Assembly: GCA_029721435.1 (NCBI GenBank)
Contig: CM056573.1
Span: forward strand, 150,867,947-150,931,946
Direction of reading: 5' to 3'
DNA: 64,000 nucleotides
Source: Gymnothorax reevesii
Lineage: Eukaryota; Chordata; Actinopteri; Anguilliformes; Muraenidae
Below the pieces are notes generated by a model. It made no database searches, was not told where the DNA came from, and was given only the letters and a program-made list of their open reading frames with translations. The position numbers were made by a program, and so were the translations under genes. This document shows, one piece after another, positions 21,951 to 33,784 of this stretch; within the stretch, counting starts at the first letter, position 1, and the number at the start of each line of letters is the position of its first letter.

Positions 21951-22235
21951 GTTAATAAGATTAATAAGATATATAGATAAATAAGTACATAATTGCCAAT
22001 GGAACCTACACCGTAAAAATACAGTCAAAAGGTCCTTTGAAATTAACATAATTTAGAATAGAATGAAATACATAAAATAGATTAATAAAAAAAAGAGTAC
22101 CAGTTCCCAAGTACCACGCGGCTGAACAGAACATCAGGGTTTTGTGTACACGGAGTGAACGGAGGACATAGTAGAATGGAGTGGCGCTGACACAAACACA
22201 AAGAGTAACACTGGTGACAGCAGGGCACTTTCCAC

Positions 22236-22282
22236 TGGACTTTGTGTCCTCCTCAACAACCCTGCTTCACTAGTATATATAA
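22236..22282 (+). promoter_or_regulatory. HNF4-type site and TATA box of the apoA-IV-type gene
   Basis: TGGACTTTG at 22236-22244 and a TATATAA box at 22276-22282, with exon 1 following. The arrangement repeats that of the short paralog at 10199-10240, so it predates their duplication or is conserved for function. Confidence 0.6.
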
Positions 22283-22304
22283 GGCCCAGACACTGCCCGT
22301 GAAA

Positions 22305-22328
22305 CGCATACTGGACACAAATACTCAG
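22305..22328 (+). other. apoa4: Non-coding exon 1 of the apoA-IV-type gene
   Basis: It ends with donor CTCAG|GTATGT at 22329. The 5' end is estimated from the TATA box. The acceptor at 22769 (TTTTTACAG) opens exon 2, 10 bases before the ATG. Confidence 0.6.
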
Positions 22329-22779
22329 GTATGTTACCCACTGCTATTTAACCAGTTCATTCCTGTCCTGTTTAAAGTTTCAGTCCCATGGAAAAAAATT
22401 CTACCTTGCAATCGCAGACTTATTGGTTTGAATTTTTGTGAAGCTGTTGTAGTTTTTCTGAAACCACTTGCTTCACATGTGAAAATTTTACTTTCGGGCT
22501 CTTTGAGTCTTGTGAACTCCAGCAATTAAATGCCAACCATGATGATAATCCATTGCTGTTTGTTTTAAATGTATTGATGAATTCCCATCTCGTTGTCAGT
22601 AGCACTTTCCGTAAATTATATGCGTCATCAACCCCTTTCATATCTAAAATTATGATTTACTGGCAAAACAGTGCTTTCCCAGAAAATTTACCTGAGTGAG
22701 GCCTCTGTTGCGTGTCTTTACTGCGACTGTCCACAGGTTAATCAAATACTATTGCTGCTGTTTTTACAGAACCACAGAA

Positions 22780-24147
22780 ATGAAGATTTACGTGGTGCTA
22801 ATTTTGGCGGCATTGACAAGTAAGTGCTAAAATTGTCATTATGATCCAAGCTGTGACATAAATTCTTTTCACAGAAATTCCACAGCTGTCAAAAACAATC
22901 AGAGTTGTAATCATAACATAGTTCTTGGCAAGCATGATGTAAGCAACAATCATTTATTTAAATTTAATTAAAGTCATAGTCTACCTTTGATTGTATAATG
23001 AATACTGATCATAAGGTCTAGTTTTGATGCCTAAAATGTATTATCATAAATGTATTATGATTATAGTGGATCACCCTGTTTAAAAAGTTTCTTATTAGTG
23101 AATCACTGTCCTCCAACACAGGTTGTCATGCTGACATTGTTCAACCACAAATATCACAACTCGAATTGGTGAAGGATGCATTCTGGGATTATGTTGCCAA
23201 GGCAACGCTCACTGCTCAGGACACCCTGCAGAAGATCAGAGATTCTGAAATGGGACAGGAAGTAAAGTATGTCATACCATCATAAATTAATATGTTTTAA
23301 GAACTAAAGCAAAATCTATTTCAACATATCAATCAATTGTGAGTAAATACCAAATATACAACAAGCAGTATGTATAAATATATGAGAGGTATGGAAATAT
23401 ATCCGCCAGGAATGAGATGTAATGAATTTTGAAAGGCTGTATTGATAGAGATGTCAAAAAAGTGCAACATGGTTTACAATGGATTAATATTTGGCAACTG
23501 CAGGCAAAATAAGCTACCTCCCTTGTATCCAAAGAAAACTGTACAACAATGATTCCCTTCTCTCTAACAGTGCCAAGATTATGGAGAGTGCGGATCTTGC
23601 CAGTCAATATGCAGTCACTTTGCACAGTCAGGTGACTCCTCTTGCCCAGGACCTTCTGAACAAAATCACCCAGGAGGCCGAACTCATGAAGGAGCGTCTG
23701 GGGCAGGATGTGAGCTCCGTGAGGGCCCAGCTGGAGCCCTATGCAGAGGAGCTAAGATTGAACATTGAGCAGCAGGTGGAGAAGTTGAGGCAGGAGTTGG
23801 CCCCCTACACAGAGTCCCTGGACACTGAGACCTTGAAGGCCACCCTGCTTCAGAAGAGTGAGGAATTGAAGCAGACCCTGGAGCAGAGAGTGCAGGAGTT
23901 GCAGTCTCAACTGGGCCCCTACACTGAGGAGCTGAAGGACAAAATAGAAAAGCGCTTGCAGGAGTATCAGCAGAGTGTGGCTCCCCTGGCTGAGAACCTC
24001 CACAACCAGCTGGCCCAGAGAGCCAGGATTCTCCAGCAGAGCCTGGCACCCTATGCGGAAGACTTGAAGGACAAGTTGGACCCCTACGCCCAAGACCTTA
24101 AATCCAAGCTCATTGCTCTCTGGGAGTCCTTTACAGAAAGCAGCTAA
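22780..24147 (+). CDS. apoa4: Apolipoprotein A-IV-type, 253 aa
   Basis: Coding exons are 22780-22819, 23122-23266 and 23571-24147, with intron phases 1 and 2 as in the family. The signal peptide is MKIYVVLILAALTSCHA. The N-terminal segment (LELVKDAFWDYVAKA) is followed by amphipathic helices punctuated by prolines at residues 85, 118, 140, 178, 200, 222 and 233. Spacings are multiples of 11 except one 38-residue step around the SLDTETLKATLLQKSEEL segment. That segment, the DPYAQDLKSKL end and the total length are typical of teleost apoA-IV. The product is secreted, chiefly by intestine and yolk/liver tissue in known fish, and coats lipoproteins. No inactivating change is seen. A poly(A) signal lies at 24189. 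Assignment to apoA-IV over apoA-I rests on these segments. Confidence 0.92.
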
Positions 24148-24188
24148 ATGTCCCTCCATTTTTATGAACTTATTTCATGTTTTTTAAA

Positions 24189-24194
24189 AATAAA
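24189..24194 (+). terminator. apoa4: Poly(A) signal AATAAA of the apoA-IV-type gene
   Basis: AATAAA, 42 bases after the stop codon, followed by a T-rich region. Confidence 0.7.
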
Positions 24195-24199
24195 CACAT

Positions 24200-26350
24200 T
24201 TATCTTTTTTTATATTTAAAAATACACGATTTCAGAGAAATGGCAGTGGTTGGCTACATTCCCTTAAACTGCATTTCCACAAAAAGTACCCATAACTTAT
24301 AGCCACAAGCACTGGTTTTCAAGTAACTAAAAGGGTTTTTAAGCCCATTGTTGTTTGCATTTCCACATTTTTGTTTGCATTTTGCAGCAACTTAGTCAAC
24401 TGACTTTTGAAAAAGTTAAATGTTTAATAAACGTTGATATGCTACCTCGCAAAGATCGAGTAGCTGGGTACACAGGTTAACTAGCAGGCTAGTTACAGAT
24501 AATTTGTTCATAATGGATGACTGCGCTATACCTGTATAGCAGCTGCAACTTAGCTGGCTATTTTACCTATCTAGCTAGCTGGGGGCACAGCGTTATTTCC
24601 TCAGTCCTGTGTTCCCTTAGATCAGTATCTCCGAGGTAATGTTTTTGCTCCTGTCAGTCTATTTATTTGTTGTTCCTTTGTCTCTCTGCTGTTATTGAAT
24701 ATTGTTAGCGCAAGAACACGTGCTGCAGTCAGGCAAGCTTTGACTTGTGCTAGCATGTTTTCTTTTGTTGTTGTTGTTTTTTTTTTTTTTTACATAGCAA
24801 AGCACGATGAACAAAAAATGAAAACAAACTGGCTTGCAGCTGCCTGGTTGTTGAAAATAGCAGTCATAAAATTACTGAATTAAATAAAATGCTGCGAGTA
24901 CTAATCCAGCGTTCAGCGCTACAAATCTCAGCCCCAGAGTTTCTGTACCTCTCAAAAGGACTACACACCCAAAGCAGGGACTTTTTAGTGGGTAGAATAA
25001 TCTTGGAACTTCTTGAGAAACACAGCACCTGTACCTGTTTTCCCATTGCAAGTACATGTACTGAGTTCTTTTCAAGGTTCCTAGGCTTGATAATTCCTGT
25101 GGTTGAAACGCAGCTTTAGTCAGTGTATGGGTGCAAAATGCTTATGAGTGTGATAATGCTTTTATGTTCCCAGATTATTGTGTATTGTTGTAAATGTAAG
25201 GTGGGTGTTTGTTTTTTCTGCACTAATTTATGAAAATAAATGCTAAATCTACTAAATCTTCTCTGGTATTTTACCCTTAAAGAATAATCCAATACATATT
25301 ATCATTGCAAAAGTGGGACCTTCTTGACTAAAAATGATAACTATTTTTCCACAGTGTTGATAAATTAAAATAACTGAGGCCAGAGAATAATAAAATGCAG
25401 GCAGAATTTGACGTCATTCACACTTGTGATGAGCTAATTTTATATTTTTCAACGAACCCATGTGATTCATGCTCCACACGTGCCCTTGCAAATGTGGCCA
25501 CTGAGCAGCAATTAGGCTTTATTTTGACATTCCTATACTGACACATTTCTATGATAAAAAATTTTTACTGAACCATAAAAATTTTGGATGCGGTGGACAC
25601 TGCCCACTTGTGATGATCTTCGAGAAGTCCACAAACTTGTTGCATTCACTTAACCAGCGAGTAATGAACAAACATCTGGTAAAAACTAAACAGTGATTCA
25701 AACATAGAGTGAAATTTCATGAATGATAACTAAGCCAGTTTTCTGCAAAAGTCACCACCAATATACAATTTAAATGTGTTGTGAGACCATTCTGTGGCTC
25801 CAGTATATTCGCATCCAGCCATTCCTGTGATGTTGACTCATTTTACAAAATGTACTGTGCTGTTGTAAATTTTTGTATTTACTATATTTGGAAACTGTCA
25901 GTGTCATGAAACAGAGACATCTCAGTATTATCAAGGTACATGTGCAATTATTCAGAAATGTGAATGTCTTCTTTTTTTTTTGTTGCAAGTTTGATTGTAT
26001 GAAGTTATTCCACCAGTGTAATTAACAGTCGGGCCTCTACTTGAAAGATATACTTATGCAGATATAACTGCTGATTTAATATTGCATGTCTAATAAATAA
26101 CTGAATTTAGAAATAGGAGTATCTATATCAAAACTATGTCATTAAATGACTCAGACAAATAGTTGCCATCCTTTACTTTGAGAGGGAAAGAAGATAATGT
26201 CTGCCTGTATTTCATGTCTTGGGGTGTGTTGGCTTTAACGAAGCGGCTGATGGGCAGTGGACCCAGAAGCATTTAAAACAGCCCTAAACTTCACCTACCC
26301 ATATTATTATATTTTGCAACATTTATATTTTTGCCTTTTATATATATATC
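24200..26350. other. Non-coding spacer
   Basis: No gene recognised. T runs lie near 24778 and 25973. Open frames of 60-76 codons lack any domain or splice context. Confidence 0.5.
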
Positions 26351-26354
26351 TTTT

Positions 26355-27275
26355 TTTTTTGCCTCCCCACCTTGAATCGCCATCTTATCGTGGTGGAGGG
26401 GTTTGAGTACCTGGATGATCCTAGGAGCTACGTTGTCCGGGGCTTATTGCCCCTGGTAGGGTCACCCAGGGCAAACGGGTCCCAGGTGACAGGTCAGACT
26501 AAAAGCGATTCCAAAGCCCCTGATGAATATAAATAAAACAAGGACGTTTACGTCGCCCAGATTGGCGTCGCTGGGGCCCCACCCTGGAGCCAGTCCTGGG
26601 GTTGGGGTTGGTAGGCGAGCGCCTAGTGGTCGGGTCTCCGCCCACCGGACCCGGGCCGGGCACTGCCCGAATGAGCAACGTGGGCCCGCCTTTTCGTAGG
26701 CCCATCCCCCGCGGAAGAGTTCAGAAGGGGCCGATGCATTGAGCTTTGGGTGGCGGTCGTGCAATCCCTGGACATGGAGCTGAGTCGAAAGGCAAAGCTC
26801 TCGATTTACCAGTCAATCTACTTTCCTACCCTCACCTATGGTCATGAACTTTGGGTCATGACCGAAAGAACGAGATCTCGGGTACAAGCGACTGAAATGG
26901 GTTTCCTCCACAGGGTGGCGGGGCGCTCCCTTAGAGATAGAGTGAGGAGCTCTCTCACCCAGGAGGAGCCCAGAGTAGAGTCACTGCTCCTCCACTTCAA
27001 GAGGAGCCAGCTGAGGTGGCTCGGGCATCTCTATCAGACACCCCCTGAACGCCTTCCTAGGAAGGTGTTCCGGGCATGCCCCACCGGGAGGAAGACCCGG
27101 GAAACGCTGGAGGGACAAAGTCACTCGGCTGGCCTGGGAACGCCTTGGGATACCCCCGAAAGAACTGGAGGAACTGTCCGGGGAGAGGGAAGTCTGGGCA
27201 TCCCTGCTTAGACTGCTGCCCCGCAACCCAACCCCGGATAAGCGGTAGAAGATGGATAGAAGATGGATGAATGTT
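26355..27275 (+). mobile_element. LINE with internal deletion: 5' leader joined to reverse transcriptase C-terminus
   Basis: The 5' part (26360-26720) begins GCCTCCCCACCTTGAATCGC and has the GTGGTGGAGGGG leader common to a fish LINE. The open piece at 26750-27211 is the C-terminal part of a non-LTR polyprotein (KLSIYQSIYFPTLTYGHELW, RSQLRWLGHL, LPRKVFRACPTGRK). It closes with the AAGATGGATAGAAGATGGAT tail typical of these LINEs. The endonuclease and catalytic reverse transcriptase core are missing, so this is a 5'/3' junction copy. Confidence 0.7.
26750..27211 (+). pseudogene. LINE polyprotein C-terminal fragment
   Basis: A 153-codon open piece with the conserved ELWVMTERTRSRVQA and RVAGRSLRDRVRSS segments. 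Near 27125 the frame departs from the usual C-terminal arginine-rich end, indicating a small frameshift. No catalytic residues are in this part. Confidence 0.7.
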
Positions 27276-27899
27276 TTTGCCTGTGTATAATCTTAGGTGT
27301 CAATTAACCGACACAATGAAATATATTCAGTCTATTGACACCTAAGATGACAAGGGAACTTGTGATTCCATCCAACATTCATCTGTCAAATGCAGGAAAT
27401 TGAATTCTGTAAGTTTTACTGCCTGATTGAACACAGGGGTGGAATAAAATCCTTCAAGCATTAGTTAGCCACTGCAGTAAAGGTATCTGCAACAAGGGGG
27501 TGAACATAATCACAGTCTACTATGGAAAAAAGTGCCTGACACAGACTATGCCAAATAGGTGAAATACTCCACAGACCAGAACTGTGAATGTCATTGAGCA
27601 CTGAGTCCAGTGGTAAATTTGACCATCTGCCTAATACCTTGCGATGAACTACTAGCATGAGAGAAGCGTACTTAAAGTTTGCATAATTTATGAGGGTCAG
27701 GAGACTCTTAGCGCTGAGGTCGTGGAACAGGAAGTTAGTAAATGGAGTAGGAGATTCAATGACAGAATAGGATTTGTAAACAGAGACGAAGAATTGGGAG
27801 ATGGTTGACCAAAACAGGATTAAGTTCTTACAATGAACACAATGCAGAATCAATCTTATACAAGACTGAATTACAAAATAACAGAAATGCACAAACCAG

Positions 27900-28330
27900 G
27901 GGATAAATATAAGAAAGGAGTACTCAAAAGAACAAACACTACATATAGCTTAGTAACAACTTAAAACCAGTTTTTTTAAGGACTAAACACAAAATGCAAA
28001 AACTCGCAAAATGCAAAGATATGTTCAACCAAGTTTGGTAATTACAATAAAAATACTAAACACGAGAATAATATTACAACCAGGAAACGCTGGAGCTAGG
28101 ATTACATCAATTCAAGTTACGCGAGAACAAAGGACTAAGAAACACAGGGAGCTAGGATAAACCGGAGTGAAACTGTCAACAGCCGGTGACCACTGAACAG
28201 AGATTGGGAGTTTAAATAGATGCAGACACAGGTGCATACAATCAGAACTCTGATGAGTTTGAACGAGAAAATGGAGACTTGATTGCAGATGGGGGCATGG
28301 TCACCAGGCTGCCAGGCACGGACGTGACAA
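27900..28330 (-). repeat. Purine-rich dispersed repeat, probably an antisense LTR-family relative
   Basis: The A/G-rich strand has the composition of the reverse of the T/C-rich LTR family (5.8, 13.0 and 30.8 kb), including CTAACAA/ACTAAA blocks and a TTTAAATAGATGC promoter-like site. It ends GGACGTGACAA. The match is by eye and weak. Confidence 0.35.
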
Positions 28331-28469
28331 CAAGTATTTGGACAGTGACACTATTGAGAAAAGCTCACAATCTACACATGGTCAAAACATTAGAGTATAA
28401 ATACCTGGAAGATGGTCCTCTCCACTTTAACCTCATGTTCTAAAAAGCATCAATTGCATCATTTTCCAA

Positions 28470-28940
28470 AATAATAATAATAATAAACTTTATTTTATGT
28501 AAGTTGTATGTAGCAAATTTCATACACAAAGAGGCAATCAATGTGCTTCACAGAATGATGAGAGAAAATTAACAGTAAAACCGTAAACTCTTGACAGTGA
28601 AAATGTCGGCAGATTTAGATTTTCTAACGGCCAAAGGAGGCTTGTTCCACAGTCTGGGGGTGGGGCGTATGAACTAAAGGCACAAGTTTTAGTTTTTGTC
28701 CATGGAATTAGTAATTACAGCGCGAATAAGAGGACCAAAGGTATCCGAAAGGAACATATTCATGTAGCTGGGGGCAAGCCCATGCAAAGCTTTAGAAACC
28801 AGTTAGAGCACATTAAAATCAATTCTAAAATCGGCTGACAGTCATCATAATGGTCTTAAAATATGTTCAAATATGTTCAAATTTCCTAGAATTTGTAATT
28901 ACCCTGGATGTGACATTTTGATCGTCTCAATTCATTAATA
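28470..28940 (-). mobile_element. L2 LINE piece 4: 3' end
   Basis: Read on the minus strand, the C-terminal coding part (LKLCMGLPP-like, then PHPQTVEQASFGR-like) is followed by a short 3' region ending in AATAAAGTTTATTATTATTA. This is the usual end of L2 elements with a short tail repeat. It is separated from piece 3 by a Tc1. Confidence 0.7.
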
Positions 28941-30437
28941 TACTGACCAAAACTTTCAACGCAACACATACAATTTTGAAATATTTGGTGTACATAAAAT
29001 AGGATATTGGTTTTGAGCCATGATACATCAACTACAACTTAAAACATTTTTAGATTTTGTCGTGTGGGCGGCTCGTTCCGCTTGATTGCACATTGTTTAG
29101 CATTTTGCCTATCCCATCAGGTTGAGTAGAACTCATTGACCAATCCTTCGAGAATTTGGTCAATAAATAGCTGAAGCAATGGGCAACTTAAATGTTCCTT
29201 TGCATTATCCTGGGTCAACGTGTGACCAAGCCGCGCCTAGGTCAAAATCAGCGAGAGCGAGCTGTTGGTATGCTCACTGGTGGAATGTTGCAAAGACGGG
29301 TTGCAAGAAACCTGGGCGTCCATGTGTCGACTATATCACGTCTCTGGAGCCGGTATAATGAAACAGGAAGTACCGGACCACGTGCCCCCAGACCACGTGT
29401 CACCACCCCTCAGCAGGATCGCCATATTCGCCTCCAGCACCTGCGAAATCGCTTCCTGCCAGCTACAGTCACTGCTGCTCAGACCAGAGGTCGTCACCAG
29501 AACTGGATTAGCGACCAAACCATACGCAACCGCCTGCGTGAAGCCGACTTGCACAACCGACATCCCCGCCGTGGTTTAGTGTTGACTCCTGCGCGTTGCC
29601 GCGTCCGTCTGCAATGGTCAAGGGCACATTTGGGCTGGAAGGCTCTCAGATGAAACAGGGTGCTCTTCTCCGATGAATTGAGGTTCAAGTTGAGTGTGTC
29701 TGACGGAAGACTGCGTGTATGGTGTAGGCGACGGGAACGTTATACTGACGCTACCATCCTGCAGCGTGACCGCTGGGGTGGACCCAGTGTGATGGTTTGG
29801 CGCTGGAATAAGCAGTAGACACAGGACACAGACCTCATTTTCATCGATGGAAACCTCAGTGCGGCCCGTTACCGTGAGGACACCCTTAACCCTGTCGCAG
29901 TTCCATTCGTCCATCGCTATCGCCCAACGCTGGATAACAGGATGACGCGAGACCACATGTCGCCAGAGTCTGTCAGGACTACCGAAGGCAGAATAATGTT
30001 CAGTGTCTTGATTGGCCTGCGTATTCCCCAGATTTAAACCCTATAGAACATCTATGGGATATTCTGGATCACCAGGTGAGAAGGCGTGATCCAGAACCAG
30101 CCACAGTCCAACAGTTGCGTTAAGTACTCCAGGAGGAATGGGTTCGCATCACAAAGGCTGAAATTCAGCATTTGATTTACTCCATGCATCGCAGAATCTA
30201 GGCTGTGTGTGACGCCAGAGGAGGCCATACAAGATACTAACTTTAGTGATCCAAAATTGCGCCTTCAACTGATGCAATGAATTGGAAACCAGGAAAAATC
30301 TGTTCTTCATTCCTGACTCTAAAACTGTGTTTTTGATTTGAATCTTAATAATTGTTATGTATTGTTAAATTTATCGTAAGAAAATGACATGTGGTGCAAT
30401 AAAGCCGAGTGTTGCGTTGGAAGTTTTGGTCGGTGTA
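28941..30437 (+). mobile_element. Tc1-like transposon inserted in the L2 LINE
   Basis: Ends TACTGACCAAAACTTTCAAC and, reversed, TACACCGACCAAAACTTCCA are terminal inverted repeats. L2 sequence continues on both sides. The length of 1.5 kb is normal. Confidence 0.85.
29192..30240 (+). pseudogene. Tc1 transposase, degenerate
   Basis: The first open piece (29192-29653) carries the DNA-binding half (NQRERAVGMLTGG, HVSTISRLWSRYNETGS, RPRVTTPQQDRHIRLQHLRN). A stop follows at the codon after KALR. Further on, the first catalytic region reads FSDELRFK rather than TDESRF, a GPSVMVW block is followed by a stop, and the region of the second Asp and the SPDLNPIEHLW-like Glu region is frameshifted. Inactive. 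Confidence 0.8.
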
Positions 30438-30780
30438 ACTTTTCTAGGACGGCCTGTAAATTAAGTGACAGTAATTCAAACGAGAAGTTACAAATGTGTG
30501 TGTTAACTTTTCTGCATCTTCATGGGAGACAAAGGGCTGAACTTTGGTAATATTTTTCAGGTGGTGAATAGCTGTTTAAGTCACACTGCTACAGTGTGCA
30601 ACAAAATCCAAGTTGCTGTCAAGTAGGATACGCTAAAATTTTTGTCTGAGAGGTGACATTAAGACCTCTATTTTTAAGATGAGTGACAATCATCTCTCTC
30701 TTCATCTTATCACCAATTACATGACTTCTGTTTTAATGTCGTTTAGATGCAGAAAGTGACATTCATCCATAATTCATATC
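30438..30780 (-). mobile_element. L2 LINE piece 3: reverse transcriptase C-terminal part
   Basis: On the minus strand a HFLHLNDIKTEV-like segment (L2 consensus type FLQLN.DKTEV) is followed by a region of the LGV.LD type and a NYCHL-like segment, across frameshifts. It sits between the Tc1 at 28941-30437 and an LTR-like repeat. Confidence 0.6.
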
Positions 30781-31915
30781 AAAGAGGTCATGGTCATGGT
30801 TCTGTGTTTAAGTTCATGCTTTATGTTCATGGTCATGTCTTTTATTTATTCTTTTTGGTTTTTGTATTCTCTGGTTTCCAGTTCATGCCATTTAAAGTTT
30901 CATTGCACTTGTCTCCCCTGTCTTGTGATCTAGTTGGTTCAGTTCATCTCTCGAGTTTGTGTGCTTACCTGCTTCGGGTTATTTTAATGGTTTCTGGTGT
31001 TTCATATTATTACTTTAATTACCGTTTACTTCCTTCGCCTTGCTTTTTTAGATTACTAACAAGACTAACATTTATATTTGTATCATAGTCTACCAACCCA
31101 AATAATCCATGTATATATTACTAACTCACTAACGAGCACTTTGGTTAACTTGTAAAGCTGCACCTCTTCTAATTGTGACTAATTCAATCTCAGCAATCGC
31201 CCTGTTGTAGTCTCTGCCCCTTGCTTGGCTTTCTCTGTCTCTCCCTGCGTTTCTGTGAGATCTCTCGCATGTGCTTAATTGCTTTCCTGCACTCATTGTC
31301 TGTGCACTTAGAACTCTTTGACCGGAGCTGTTTACTTGTCATAGGATGTCTGCGTGAATCCCGTCCGTGTTGTTGTGTTTAGGACTTCCCCATGTGTACC
31401 TTCCTTTGTAATTAGTTCTCATCCAATTCACCTGTTCCCTGCATAGCATGTGACTTCCCCTCTGTCTATTTAGAGTCCTCACTGCTGTTCTGACAAAATC
31501 AGAACATTGATCAATATTTCTATGTGCAGAGTCTTGTGTATGCCATTGATTATTGTTTATCTTTGACCGTTTCATCCGACCTTGATTTTTGCCATTGCCC
31601 TTTTTGTCTTGTTTTGTCTTTCTGGATTTTTGACCCATTTCTGTACAACCACGTCTTCAGTGTTTGGATGCCCTGTGAATGACTCACTGCTTTGGAGTTC
31701 GGCTACGATTTTTTGCCTACTGTCTATGTACCGTCGCATCTCTGCCTTTCTGGTTCAGACCCCGGCCTGTATAGTGGACTTTGTTTTTGGATTGTTTTGT
31801 GGCTTGGAAATTCTTGTGTCTTCTGGTCCTGACCCGGCAATCATAAAAGCATATGATTTTTGGATTTCCCTCTCTTGCTTGTGGTTCGTGAACACACCGT
31901 CTCCGTCATTTAAGA
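30780..31915 (+). mobile_element. T/C-rich LTR-like repeat, copy 3
   Basis: It parallels the secure solo LTR at 13047-14199: CATGTTTAAGTTC-like start, TTGCACTTGTCTCCCCTGTC, clustered TACTAAC motifs, CGAGCACTTTGG, TCTCAGCAATCGCCCTGTT, and ACTCTTTGACCGGAGCTGTT. It then has a distinct tail with ATCATAAAAGC. The edges are approximate; it separates L2 pieces. Confidence 0.6.
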
Positions 31916-31997
31916 GAGTATTAATACAGTGCCCTCAATAATTATTAGCACCCCTGGTTAAGAGGTGTTCTTTAGCTTCTAATACAAACGTTTGTAA

Positions 31998-32499
31998 TGT
32001 AATGTGAATATAGGCCACTAGATGGTAGTATTTACCTTTTTTTTTATTCAGCCCAGACTGGAGCTAGGTTTAGACATGTCCTGGACATGTCTGGGGAAAG
32101 TCCCAGAAAATAAAAAAAAGAGGTCTAAATGTGGGTGGGGTCTGCAAAAGAGTATATAAAGAGTAGAATTGAGACAGTAAAGTAGTAGGAGAAAATTGCA
32201 AGAAGAAGGATACATGTGACCGGACCTGTCATTCTGTTCAAGACCTGTGAAGTTTCTTTTGTGGATTTTTGCCTGTGTTTGAGCTTTTTTCTTCACCCAG
32301 CACATCACCAGGAAACCCACCAAAGGGACTGTAAATATTTCTGTTTTTTTTTGTATATATTCAATCTTGGTCAGAATATTAGTTTAGCCGTTATTGTCTT
32401 TGTTAAAAATTAAATGTGTTTCAGTTTTTAAAACTGTGTCTGTCATCCCTTGCTGTTGCTGTTGTGTTATAAATGTAATAACAAATTGGGGCCATAACA
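31998..32499 (+). mobile_element. Complete solo LTR of the Gmr1-like family
   Basis: It begins TGTAATG and ends CATAACA, with GTAA directly on both sides (31994-31997 and 32500-32503), a 4-bp target duplication. It contains AGAGTATATAAAGAG as promoter-like site and matches the truncated LTR at 3122-3402. It arose by LTR-LTR recombination after insertion into the Tc1. Confidence 0.85.
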
Positions 32500-32559
32500 G
32501 TAAATTCAGTTTTTTTCTGAATAATATAGGACCACAATGAAAAAAGAGGAAAATCCAAC

Positions 32560-33450
32560 ATTTTATTCAAGTGCATTTATTCAGTGGTAAAAGTTTGGGG
32601 TTTGGGGGGTTGAGGTTTGGGGACTGAGATGGCCATGGGAGGAGCTTGATTCTGTTTCTGGTGAACCATTTCTGTGTAGATTTGGCCACATGTTTAGGGT
32701 CATTATCTAGCTGAGAGACCCAGTGACCACCCATCTTCTGCTTTCAGGCAGAGGCCACCAGATTTTGATTTAAAATGTCCTGGTATTTCAAAGCGTTCAT
32801 GATGCCATGCAACCTAACAAGGTTCCCAGGGCCTCTGGAAGAGAAATAGGGTCACAGCATCACCGATCGTCCCCCATACTTCACAGTGGGCATGAGGTGC
32901 TTTTCTGCATACTCATCTTTTGTGTTCCGCCAGACCCACTTAGAGTGTTTGTTGCCAAAAAGCTCTATCTTGGTCTCATCTGACCAGAGCACATAGTCTC
33001 AGTTGAAGTCCCAGTATCGCTTAGCGAACTCCAGACGTTTGCATTTATGATTGTGAGTGAGAAAAGGTTTTTTCCGTGCATGCCACCCAAACAGCTGTTG
33101 GCATGTAGATAGCGCTTGATGGTTGTTTTGGAGACTCTGTGACCCCAAGATACTACCATTTGTTGCAATTCTTTAACAGTGGGCTTTGGAGAACTTTTTA
33201 TTTCTCTTACCTTCCTCCTCACTGTGCGTGGTGGCAAAATAACCTTGCGTCCTCTTCCAGGCTTGATTACCACCGTTCCAGTTGTTTTAAACTTCTTAAT
33301 GATTCCTGTGACAGTAGATATGGGCAGGTGCAGGCGAGTGGCTATTTTCTTGTAGCCATTGCCTGACTTGTGAAGGTCGACGCACATCAGGCTTACTTGA
33401 ATGGTGTGTTCCTTTGTCTTTCCCATGTTGAAGCATGGCCTCTGTGTCAC
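32560..33450 (-). pseudogene. Tc1 transposase, frameshifted after the DNA-binding half
   Basis: The open piece 33450-32965 begins with MGKTKEHT after a short leader and contains two helix-turn-helix units (CVDLHKSGNGYKKIATRL, ISTVTGIIKKFKTTGTVV), the GRGRK linker, and the KTTIKRYLH segment. The catalytic half (about 32965-32560) has lost its reading frame in several places. Confidence 0.8.
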
Positions 33451-33784
33451 GTCATATTTATACCCCAGGGAAACAGGAAGTGATGATTTACTAATTAAGT
33501 GTTCCTAGATACTCTGATCAACTTTGTAAACTACTGTAGAAATGACAGAAATACTTCAATTACATTTAATTCCTAGGAATTGTTAGGGGTGCCAATAATT
33601 GTGGAACAGGCGATTTTATGAAAAATAATTAGGATTTTTTCCCCCTGAAATTCAAGTGAGTTGAAGTTTACATTTTTCTACAATTTTCAGAGTGATAGTA
33701 TGTTTCTGCAATAAAAATTGACTTTATGTTAAGGCTTTTAACACATCTTAACCAGGGGTGCCAGTAATTATGGAGGGCGCTGTA

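Larger units (their letters stand above)
31925..33784 (-). mobile_element. Tc1-like transposon containing a solo Gmr1 LTR
   Basis: The left terminus is TACAGTGCCCTCAATAATTA and the right terminus is its inverted partner (CCAGTAATTATGGAGGGCGC then TGTA). Total length is 1.86 kb, of which 502 bp plus a 4-bp duplication is the inserted LTR. The remaining 1.35 kb is close to Tc1 size. Confidence 0.85.

Noticed and set aside
23684..24159. Minus-strand open frames of 121 and 135 codons opposite apoA-IV exon 4
   Set aside because: Shadow frames caused by the 22-mer repeats; no independent support.
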